In this document: in pieces, positions 55,359 through 64,000 of the stretch
Layout of the letters: every line of letters begins with the position of its first letter
Position numbering within the stretch: the stretch's first letter is position 1
Source of the DNA: Erwinia_E haradaeae_I
GTDB taxonomy: Bacteria; Pseudomonadota; Gammaproteobacteria; Enterobacterales; Enterobacteriaceae
Reading direction: 5' to 3'
Assembly (NCBI RefSeq): GCF_900698925.1
Contig: NZ_LR217713.1
Location: 1,012,894-1,076,893, forward strand
Length of the DNA: 64,000 bases
Notes under the pieces: model-generated
The model's database searches: none
What the model was told of the DNA's origin: nothing
The model's input: the letters and a program-made list of their open reading frames with translations, nothing else
Translations under genes and position numbers: made by a program

Positions 55359-56648
55359 CTAGATTTCTCCTTAACTATAGCGCTGAAGTCTACCTAATGA
55401 TATTTAAATTTATTATGAATATATTTCACTACAGTGACTGAATTATAAATTGTGATAGATTCTATAAAATATTGATGTAACTGCCAAATCATATATTAAA
55501 ATGCAGTATTTATAAAAATATTAAATAGTGTAGAGATTGAATTTATATAAGATTCTGTAGCTCAAGTACGCCTATAATTATTTTATGTAATAATTGAATT
55601 GTAAAAAAATGAAACAATTGAACTTCTTATTTTAGTAGCTTTATTTTATATATAAATTGAGTAATAATTCTACATAAATTATTTTGTATTTTAATGCGTA
55701 ACTGTTATTACTTACATATTCTATTGTGTAATATTTTATATTAAATATCGAGCTTAATGATTTTGTTGTAAATTTACTCAATTATCTTCTGTATATATAG
55801 GCTATAGATTTTAAAGATTAGTTTTTAGTTGTATTAAAGTAATATCATGAATAAAAAAATAATAAAATGAAAGAAATATTGCAATAAAATTAGGATTAGG
55901 ATACAGCTGTAAACAGAAAGCTTTATTAGTCATTATTTATATTATTTATTAATTAGTATGGATATTATCTGTTTAGTTAGATTAATAATTAATATTAACT
56001 AATAAATTGTAAATACAAGAAAATAAAGTAACTTTTTCTATTTTTGAAAATAGAACATTTAAAAAACAGAATAAAACAAAATTAATTTAAAGATTATTTA
56101 AGATAATTCATTATCTCTCATTTACTTATATGAAAATCTCTATTTATTTATATTTATTTAGAGCATCTTCTTTAATAAAAGAATGAATAAAAAAAATAAC
56201 ATTTAAAAAAAATATTTTAAACATCGTAATCATTTTTATTATTTATCACATCAAAATTGATATTTTGTTATAAAAAATAGTAGATTCAGAAATATTAAAT
56301 CATTTATAACATTTTTAATTAAATCTAATCTAATATGGAATTCATTGCTGCTTATATATATGTCACATATATTAATCAATATTTAAAGCATCATAAGTAA
56401 TTGTTTCCTATCAATATTTTAGATTTTCATTTAGGTTTTATAGTAGAATTTTAGCTTTTTCAACGGTTATAGCATAGAAGAAATTGTATCGATGTTTGGT
56501 CTTTTATCAAAAAGAAAACACATTAATTATTTAAAAATTTTTTTATTACTGTCATCATCTTAAATTCTAAGATAATGTATTAAAATAATAATTTTATAGA
56601 TTTAAAAAAATTTTTTTATTTTATCAGAAGGTAAACAATTCAAATAAT
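55359..56648. other. Spacer where aroA would be expected
   Basis: E. coli has aroA (about 1,284 bases) and ycaL between serC and cmk. Here 1,290 bases remain, with all frames closed and no EPSP synthase sequence readable. The size match suggests in-place decay of aroA (inference). Base counts in 55501-55740 are 27 G and 18 C on the plus strand, the reverse of the left part of the window. Confidence 0.5.
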
Positions 56649-57736
56649 TTATCTATGGTATCGATATTCAAAATCTAGCATAAAATCAATTAATTTTTTT
56701 ACGCCAGAAAGTGGCATAGAATTGTAAAGTGATGCACGCATACCTCCTGCTGTTTTATGACCCTTTAATCCATATAAACCAGCAGATAATGATTCAGAAA
56801 GAAATGGTTTTTCTAATTTTTTATTTAGAAGATAAAACGGTATATTAGTATATGAGCGATTGGGTGTAGCTATATTATTATAATAAAGAGCGCTGGCATC
56901 AATAGTATTATATAAGAGATTTGCTTTAATTTTATTTATTTTTGCTAGTTTTTTAAGTCCTCCTTTTTTTTTAACCATTTAAAAACTAAACCAGATATAT
57001 ACCAAGAAAAAGTAGGAGGAGTATTAAACATAGAATTATGCTCTGCTAATACTTTATAATGTAAAATTGATGGTAATCCATTACATGCTTGATCTAAAAG
57101 ACTTTCATGTACAACCACCAATGTTAAACCAGCAACACCAATATTTTTTTGTGCAGCAGCATAGAAGATACCATATTTGTTTACATCAATAGGTCTCGAT
57201 AAAATAGTAGATGACAGATCTGCGACTAGAATATGACGGGGAAAGTTAGGTTGTTCATGAACAGCAATTCCATCAATAGTTTCATTGGGACAAAAATGTA
57301 CGTAAGTAGAATCTTCTGATATTCCCCATTCGTTTATTGGAAGAACAGAACGACATCCTTGCATCAAGGTTGTCGCGTTAATAACATTGGGTTTGCAATA
57401 TTTTTTTGCTTCTATGCTAGCACTTCTAGACCAATATCCTGTATCAATATAATCTGCCTGAGGATTTCTCCCTAATAAGTTTAAAGGAATTGCTGAAAAT
57501 TGCCCGCGTGCTCCCCCAGAGCAGAATAAAATTTTGTACCTCATTGGAATCTTAAGTAAATCGCGTAAGTTATATTCAGCCTCTTCAGCAATCTCAATGA
57601 ACTCCTTACTGCGATGACTAATCTCCATAACAGATATGCCTAAACCTCGCCAATTTTTCAGTTCTTTTTCAACATGTTTAAGAACATCTCTAGGCAACAT
57701 GGCTGGTCCAGAGCTAAAATTAACAATGAGACTCAT
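56649..57736 (-). CDS. serC: Phosphoserine aminotransferase, split by a one-base frameshift
   Basis: PLP enzyme of serine synthesis that also serves pyridoxal phosphate synthesis. Residues 1 to about 254 read from 57736. NFSSGPAMLP, GGARGQFSAIPLN and the PLP lysine in FYAAAQKNIGVAGL are intact. After LVFKWLKKK the frame ends. The remaining 100 residues (LAKINKIKANLLYNTIDAS to LIDFMLDFEYRYHR) continue in another frame to 56649. The junction is a run of nine A on the coding strand (56972-56964) followed by GGAGGA. One extra A, or a -1 slip on the heptamer A AAA AAG, restores 362 residues, exactly the E. coli length. Because both halves are well conserved, I think a product is still made; a sequencing error or recent null cannot be excluded. 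Confidence 0.9.
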
Positions 57737-58356
57737 TTTTTAACCATATGTTAAATGTTATGTGCTAAAAATTTATTTTTCTATATTATATTAGAGCCTT
57801 GTTTTATCTATTGTATTATAAAAATTTATTTTTTAATAGATAATTTTATTTCATATCGATGGTGTGAATAAAAAATCTTTGAATAAAAATAGTTGAGATA
57901 TAAAGGCTTTTTACCAAGCCATGATTGATACCAATAAAATATTTATCAAATAAACACTTAATTAATCCATTAAAATCATAAATTTTATAATGGTTAAGTA
58001 TTATGCATACAAGCAAGAATAAAGTATTAAATTAGAGTGATAAGTCTGGTTCAATTATTTACCAAATTATTATACAAAAATTATGTATCTATATTTAAAT
58101 TATTAATTTTATCGAAAATAGGGAATTTATCTATTGATTGCATTAAATGTATGTTACATGATAGATAACATTGTATCATATTAAGTAGTGATTTTTAATA
58201 TTGAATTAAACATTATTATATTACTCAATGAATTTGATATTAAATTTCATTTACCAAAACATAAAAAGCCGCAATATGCGTTTACTAAAGGATTAGAAAT
58301 ACTTGAAGTTTATGTCATGACTAAAATAATGGATCTAAATAATAAGAATTAGAAAC
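57737..58356. other. Spacer upstream of hemW; possible relic only
   Basis: No intact gene. The plus-strand frame 58185-58352 is open just before hemW and ends PKHKKPQYAFTKGLEILEV..., faintly like the end of RdgB, whose gene precedes hemW in E. coli. The similarity is too weak to call. Confidence 0.4.
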
Positions 58357-59493
58357 ATGCCTAATCTTCCTAAGTTAAGCTTATACATTCATATACCTTG
58401 GTGCATGAAAAAATGTCCATACTGTGATTTTAATTCATTTGTTTCAAAAACACAAATACCTGAACAAAATTATATACGTCATGTATTAAATGACCTGTCG
58501 AATGATATTTCTTTAGCATCTGAAAGAAAAATAGACAGTATTTTTATTGGTGGAGGAACACCTAGTTTATTTAGTGAGAAAAGTATTCAGTTATTGCTTA
58601 ATGGAGTCCGCGCCCGTATTCACGTGTCTCCGTTCGCGGAAATTACTATAGAAGCTAATCCTGGAACAGTAGAAATAAATCGATTTAGCGGTTATCAAGC
58701 ATCTGGCGTAAATCGTATTTCAATTGGTATTCAGAGTTTTAATCAAAAAAGTTTACGACATATTGGTCGTACGTATGATGCAAGTGATGCAATACGAGCC
58801 ATAATGCTAGCAAATACACTAGGCTTAAATAGTTTTAATCTAGATTTAATGCATGGTCTGCCACACCAAACAAAAAAAGAAGCATTAAGAGATTTGCAAG
58901 TAGCAATTACTTTAAATGTTCCACATATTTCATGGTATCAATTAACTATTGAGCCAAATACATTATTTTCAAGATGTCGACCTTTATTACCTAATGAAGA
59001 TGATTTATGGGATATTTTTCAAAAAGGACATCAGTTGTTACATGCTTCTGGTTACGAACAGTATGAAATCTCATCTTATGCTAGACAAGGGCACTACTGT
59101 ACACACAATCTAAATTACTGGCGATTTGGGGATTATCTAGGTATTGGTTGTGGCGCGCATGGAAAAATTACTCAACTAAATGGTTCTATCATTCGTACCG
59201 AAAAAACGAAACATCCTCGTAAATTTATGTCTGGTTGTTATTTACATAAATTATCAGAAGTGTGTGACTATGATAAGCCGTTTGAGTTCTTTATGAATCG
59301 ATTTAGACTATTGGAACCTATACCAAAAAATGAATACAGAAGTTATACTGGTTTATTAGAACATAGCATTAGGGTTCCTCTTGATATACTAATTACAAAA
59401 GGTTATTTAATGGAAACAAATAATTTTTGGCAAACCACCCAAAAAGGACGATTGTTCCTTAATTCTATGTTAGAGGTCTTTTTATCTAAATAA
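58357..59493 (+). CDS. hemW: Radical SAM heme chaperone HemW
   Basis: HemN-like protein that binds heme and is thought to deliver it to respiratory enzymes; it is not itself a coproporphyrinogen oxidase. The radical SAM cluster motif is in YIHIPWCMKKCPYCDFNSF, with three Cys spaced Cx3Cx2C. The FIGGGTPSL, NRISIGIQSFNQ and NLDLMHGLPHQT segments follow, and the C-terminal HNLNYWRFGDYLGIGCGAHG is intact. The 378 residues equal E. coli. It is separated from yggT/yggS, with which it clusters in E. coli. Confidence 0.96.
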   Translation: MPNLPKLSLYIHIPWCMKKCPYCDFNSFVSKTQIPEQNYIRHVLNDLSNDISLASERKIDSIFIGGGTPSLFSEKSIQLLLNGVRARIHVSPFAEITIEANPGTVEINRFSGYQASGVNRISIGIQSFNQKSLRHIGRTYDASDAIRAIMLANTLGLNSFNLDLMHGLPHQTKKEALRDLQVAITLNVPHISWYQLTIEPNTLFSRCRPLLPNEDDLWDIFQKGHQLLHASGYEQYEISSYARQGHYCTHNLNYWRFGDYLGIGCGAHGKITQLNGSIIRTEKTKHPRKFMSGCYLHKLSEVCDYDKPFEFFMNRFRLLEPIPKNEYRSYTGLLEHSIRVPLDILITKGYLMETNNFWQTTQKGRLFLNSMLEVFLSK

Positions 59494-60467
59494 AACAGTA
59501 TTAATATTTTATATAAAATATTATTTCTCAATAAAAAATTCTCTTTAACTAATGAAAACTTTATTATTTATTTTATAATTTTAATTATTTTATAAACAAG
59601 TGATAATAATCCAAATATAAAATAATATTTTTTATTTTCTAGTATAATTTATATATTTATTATTTCGTATAGTTAATAACTTATAGCATGTGATTATCAC
59701 TGTATCTCAATCTCATATGATCTTATATAGATGGATAGTTTTATATATATTTTATATATTATCCATTCATTTAGATGAGTAACATATTTTTTCTTTTATT
59801 TTTTTATAAAAAAAATTGTTTATATATTCTACTAAACATATTTTTATGTTTGACTTAAATTATTAATATAAATTAACTAATTTATATTGATAAATAAATT
59901 TACTTACAATAATTAATAGTAGCTATTATGATAGATAACTTCATATCTAAAAAAAGATTTTTTAGTACAATGACTGCATTATTATAGAGTATTTCATGAA
60001 AATTTAATGCATTTTTAAGATTTTTAATTGTTACTATGATTGTTAAATTAAACATTTCTGAGAGACAGATGGTTGTAAGTTATCTTACTATCTATTCTAA
60101 TTCAATCTGGAAAATAATAGATCGATACATTAATCTTGAATATAGAATGGTATATCTATTGTTTATGGTTATTTTAGTTTTCTCATAGTATTATTATCTT
60201 TAATAAGACATGCTTCACTATTGTTTGGTCTAAAAATAATTATTACAATTATTACTTGAATTTATGAATGAAGTAATTAAAAAAATGTCATTGTACTATG
60301 TGTTAGATAACGTATGAGTTGAAGAAATATCTATTAATATCATAGATTCATGTGCCAGCACTCTCTATTTTGTAATCTTGGACAATAAATTTTTAAAAAA
60401 ACTTAGAGTAAGCTGTATGGCGATAGGGCTATACCCATCCATTATTTCTAGGTCATGAGGGTATACA
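59494..60467. other. Spacer where dprA would be expected
   Basis: In E. coli dprA lies directly upstream of smg. Here 974 bases hold no readable DprA frame. A weak Shine-Dalgarno-like GAGGG precedes the smg GTG. Confidence 0.5.
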
Positions 60468-60941
60468 GTGTTTGATGTACTGATGTATTTATTTGAAACT
60501 TATATTCATAATCAGGAAGAAATGCGCGTGGATCAAGATAAATTAACTAATGATTTATCGGATGCGGGTTTTCATCGTGAAGATATCTTTAATGCTTTGA
60601 TCTGGTTAGAAAAATTAGTAGATTATCAAGATGAATTAATTTCTCCAGTTTTTTTAACTACTGATTCGTTTTCTATGCGTATTTATACTCAAGAGGAAAG
60701 TCAGCGTTTAGATGTAAATTGTCGAGGATTTCTTTTATTTTTAGAACAGATTCAAGTTTTAAACCTCAAAACACGTGAATTGGTTATTGAACGTATTATG
60801 GCTTTAGACACTCTTGACTTTAATCTGGATGATCTTAAGTGGGTAGTGCTAATGGTTTTATTTAACCTTCCTGGGTGCGAAGGTGCTTATCAAAAAATGG
60901 AAGAATTATTATTTGATCATAATGATGATATTACACATTGA
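60468..60941 (+). CDS. smg: Smg family protein
   Basis: Small conserved protein of unknown function, encoded near dprA and tsaC in gammaproteobacteria. The 157 residues equal E. coli Smg. FDVLMYLFETYIHNQEEMRV, then GFLLFLEQIQVLNLKTRE, and the end DDLKWVVLMVLFNLPGCEGA are highly conserved. The start is GTG. The protein is acidic and mostly helical, with no signal peptide or membrane segment. Its retention in a shrinking genome argues for an important role, but I assign no function. Confidence 0.93.
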   Translation: MFDVLMYLFETYIHNQEEMRVDQDKLTNDLSDAGFHREDIFNALIWLEKLVDYQDELISPVFLTTDSFSMRIYTQEESQRLDVNCRGFLLFLEQIQVLNLKTRELVIERIMALDTLDFNLDDLKWVVLMVLFNLPGCEGAYQKMEELLFDHNDDITH

Positions 60942-61789
60942 GCATGAACACTGTAATACACTTGTGACATGCAACATTATTGCATAAATATATTTTAAAT
61001 ATTTAATTTTAAATCGATAAAATATTTGAAAAAAAATAAAATTGCTTATGTATTTTCTTTTGTCAGATAATTTTTATCTGACTGATTATAAAAATTATTA
61101 CTACATACTGAATAAGCATTAATATTCAAAATATTCAATATTAATTACCAATAAATAATAAATTTCTTATACATAGAAAAGCAAGCGATCTTCTATAATT
61201 AATTTTTATCTTAAAAAAGATTTGATTTTTTTCTTAGTTAATAATTTTTATATTTTTTACTTTGAAAGTATATTTCAATATGAAGACGATTCAGTAAATT
61301 ATACCAATAGATTTAAATATTATAAGATGTAAATATCATATCAATGATTTATTATATAAAAACTATTTCAAAAATGTATATGATATATTGAATTATTTCT
61401 CATAATATACTTGTATCTTACACAGAGATAATAATTTTATATATAACAATTTATTATTGTAATAATCTACAATAATATTTATTATTATAATATATTTTAA
61501 AGTATTTTTCGTAAAATATTTTTAATTTTTTTATTTATTAATAAATATTATATATTAATGCATGAATAACGCTATAAAGAAATATCGTTTTAATATTTTA
61601 AGAACTAATTTATAAACGTGCTAAATCTTATAAATTCTACAAAGAATGTATAAAATATTTTATTTATTAAAAATTTTTAATTAATGTATTTAAATTTTTT
61701 ATTTTTTATTTATGAGCTTATTTTATTATATAAATAATTTTTTATTTTTTATATTTTATGATGACATTTTAATTTGGAGCATAGCACAC
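60942..61789. other. Spacer where yrdD would be expected
   Basis: E. coli has yrdD (a topoisomerase-like zinc protein) between smg and tsaC. These 848 bases show no CxxC-containing frame and no other gene. Confidence 0.5.
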
Positions 61790-62356
61790 ATGAGTCCCAT
61801 GATTTATTCATTAATGCAATGTGCAAAATATGTATCTCAGTCAATGGTCGTTTCTTATCCTACTGAATCAGTTTTTGGATTAGGCTGTAATCCTAATAGT
61901 CAGATAGCAGTCAAATATCTTCTTTCCTTAAAGAAACGATCCGTGAAAAAAGGTTTAATTCTAGTATCTGCAAATTATAAACAACTTATACCATGGATTG
62001 CTGATGAGGAATTATCTGATGATCAAAGATCTTACATGTTTTCACGATGGCCTGGACCGGTAACATGGATTGTCCCAGCTCGCCCTACAACCCCATTCTG
62101 GCTAAGAGGGCAATTTACTACAATTGCAGTACGTGTTAGTAATCATCCCACTGTAATTTCTTTATGTAAAGCTTGTAATACGGCATTAGTATCAACAAGC
62201 GCTAATTTAACGGGATTTCTTCCATGTCGTGGCGCATCTGAAGTTATAGAAAATATTGGTAATCATATTCCAGTGTTAGTAGGTCAAACTAGTGGGCATG
62301 CGCATCCATCCGAAATACGTAATCTTATCACTGGGGAGTTAATTCGTGGAGGATAA
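61790..62356 (+). CDS. tsaC: Threonylcarbamoyl-AMP synthase
   Basis: Makes threonylcarbamoyl-AMP for t6A37 modification of ANN-decoding tRNAs. I start at the ATG at 61790 (MSPMIYSLMQ), giving 188 residues, against 190 in E. coli; an in-frame ATG 78 bases upstream would add an unlikely hydrophobic extension. SYPTESVFGLGCNP, LKKRSVKKGLILVSA, FSRWPGPVTWIVPA, AVRVSNHP and LVSTSANLTG cover the ATP, bicarbonate and threonine site. aroE, the next gene in E. coli, is missing. It is the YrdC/RimN type, without the Sua5 extension. Confidence 0.95.
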   Translation: MSPMIYSLMQCAKYVSQSMVVSYPTESVFGLGCNPNSQIAVKYLLSLKKRSVKKGLILVSANYKQLIPWIADEELSDDQRSYMFSRWPGPVTWIVPARPTTPFWLRGQFTTIAVRVSNHPTVISLCKACNTALVSTSANLTGFLPCRGASEVIENIGNHIPVLVGQTSGHAHPSEIRNLITGELIRGG

Positions 62357-64000
62357 AAATCTTGTTGATAATTGTATTTTTTTATTTAATGGTATTTTTT
62401 ATTGTAAATTTAGTTAAAAAATACAATTAATTTAATTTATTAATAATAAATAAAGTTTTTATATGAAAAATTATCTTATGTGATTTTTATTTTCTTTTTA
62501 TCTTTCTTTGTTAAGTAAAGAAGAATTATACAAAGATCACATAGTTAGTATTGTATTGTACATCAGAATCTGATAATACTAATTGAAATTCTAATAAATT
62601 TATTTTTTATTTGGATTTCTAAATTGGGCTATAAATATTAATCATCTTTGTATATCTACCAAATACATTTATTTATCTATATAACTTACAATATTTAAAT
62701 ATTTATTTAAACCATGTTTCTTTTGTAAACAGGTACCGTATATTAATTTTCTAGATAAAAATTATTAAATAATTTATATTTTAATAGTATATAAACTTAA
62801 CCATGATTAAAATCAGTAATCTATTGTGTTTAAAATATTTTATTGGTAAATGTTTTATTGATGACTTAAAGACTTACTAATATTTTCTATTATTAAATTT
62901 TATTTTATTTATTATTATTTAGGAACCGTTTTATTTTATTTTAGTATTAGTGTTTTAGTTTTTAGTATAGTAGTATAGTTAGTATAGTATATTAGGTTAG
63001 TATATATATATTAGGTTGGTATATATATTAGTATAGTATATACTAGTATAGTATATAGTATAATAGTTATTAGTATAGTAGTTAGTTAGTAATAGTATTA
63101 TATATTATATATGTTGTATATATTTTATAATTATAAATTTTATATATTTGATATTTATATATTTCTATTGTTTATATAAATTTTCTAACAGAATTTTTAT
63201 GTTAACAGATGTTTAAATATGATTACGTATATTGATATTTTTATACGTATATTGATATCTTTAGATGTTATATTGATTTTATAACATCAAATCAAATGAA
63301 ATTCACATTAATGAATGTGTCTGTAAATTGTATGTATATGTTTAGTATTGATGTATATGTTTAGTAATGATATGCATTCTTAATCTTATATGCTTAATCA
63401 AGGTATTATATTTATTTCTTAAGATCAATTTTTTCTTAAATCTTTTCTTAACTAAAACTGCTTTAATTATTAAGGGTACATTGAAACTAATTTCAATGTT
63501 TTTTGAAAGTGATTTTAACGTTTTGTATTATATGAAATAATCTAAAAATATACAGACACTACTTTCTGATTATCTTAAGATAAATAAGATAAATTTAATA
63601 TTTAATTAAATTTAAGACATTACAATGGTTATCTTCTTTCTAATTTTAACGTAGAAAATTTATCTTGTTTCAATTTTTTCTTACATCTATTTTAGATTTA
63701 GATTTTTTAGATTTAGGTTTGACTTAATTCGTATGATTAGTAATGTATATTATATATTACAGCGTGTCAACTGATTGGCTTAGAATCAATGTAAAAAAAG
63801 TTATCCTAAGATGCGAAACTTATTCATTAGTTTGATATTGATTTGATATTGAAATGTATTAATCAGCCTTGAATTTTTATACTATATTAGGTTTTTTTTA
63901 GATTTTCGTGTAGAAAACATGTATGAAATTAATGTAAAGGATGTGATTAGTTGATATAAATCATGTTTTTCTTAATCTTATATCCATTGATATAATATTT
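62357..64000. other. Terminal AT-rich spacer, no gene seen
   Basis: 1.6 kb after tsaC to the window edge. All frames are closed, and aroE is not recognisable. It includes the TAGTATA-rich low-complexity tract at 62941-63110. No tRNA was recognised. Confidence 0.55.
62941..63110. repeat. Degenerate TAGTATA low-complexity tract
   Basis: Imperfect repetition of TAGTATAG/TTAGTATA/TATATATTAGG units. The plus strand is almost free of C here (about two in 170 bases) while G occurs regularly. It is probably produced by replication slippage in neutral DNA. Confidence 0.75.

Noticed and set aside
58185..58352. Possible rdgB C-terminal relic just before hemW
   Set aside because: The position fits E. 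coli gene order, but the residue match is only a few scattered positions and cannot be separated from chance by eye.

Overview
This window looks like part of the chromosome of an obligate insect endosymbiont from the Enterobacterales (Gammaproteobacteria). Nearly every gene is a close homologue of an E. coli gene, and many keep E. coli neighbours: gmk-rpoZ, kdsD..kdsC-lptC-lptA-lptB..ptsN, zapA/pepP-ubiH, yggT-yggS, sdhCDAB-sucAB, serC..cmk-rpsA-ihfB and smg..tsaC. The DNA is very AT-rich. By my estimate about 60% is gene sequence; the rest is long AT-rich spacer with no recognisable gene. I see no insertion sequence, prophage or CRISPR array. This fits long-established genome reduction in which genes decayed in place. 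E. coli comparisons below are from memory, not from an alignment program.

Layout: 0.5-1.5 kb, gmk and rpoZ; 2.4-3.9 kb, an asparagine permease (ansP); 5.7-7.5 kb, recD split by a one-base frameshift at a T9 run; 10.7-17.1 kb, the Kdo/LPS-export cluster plus ptsN; 17.7-21.9 kb, zapA facing away from pepP-ubiH; 22.0-27.6 kb, a complete minus-strand rRNA operon (16S, tRNA-Ile, tRNA-Ala, 23S, 5S) with promoter, processing stems and terminator; 27.7-35.7 kb, minus-strand groL, yggT-yggS, truA and gltA; 37.3-44.8 kb, the plus-strand sdhCDAB-sucAB operon; 45.1-47.3 kb, priA; 47.5-55.4 kb, minus-strand ffh, tRNA-Ile2, tilS, ihfB, rpsA and cmk; 56.6-57.7 kb, serC split by a one-base frameshift at an A9 run; 58.4-62.4 kb, hemW, smg and tsaC; then 1.6 kb of empty, low-complexity DNA.

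Together the genes describe a respiring cell: TCA steps gltA, sdh and sucAB, and ubiquinone synthesis by ubiH. It keeps lipopolysaccharide (kdsD, kdsC, lptC, lptA, lptB), protein folding and targeting (groL, ffh), and a lean translation and tRNA-modification set (rpsA, tilS with its tRNA-Ile2 substrate, truA, tsaC).

The most notable points are genes that keep an open frame while losing key motifs, and genes that keep their motifs but need frame repair. PriA has lost helicase motifs I, V and VI but keeps its zinc-binding cysteines. RecD and SerC each need the same +1 nucleotide (or -1 ribosomal) correction at a 9-base homopolymer to give full-length proteins. Ffh has lost the arginine of its DTAGR motif. 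The sucB product has lost the glycine loop of its E3-binding domain. LptA has a lipobox-like N-terminus. The 23S helix 45 carries a perfect 60-base palindrome. groL has no groS beside it. Base skew shifts along the window in a way that could mark a replication origin near 49-51 kb.
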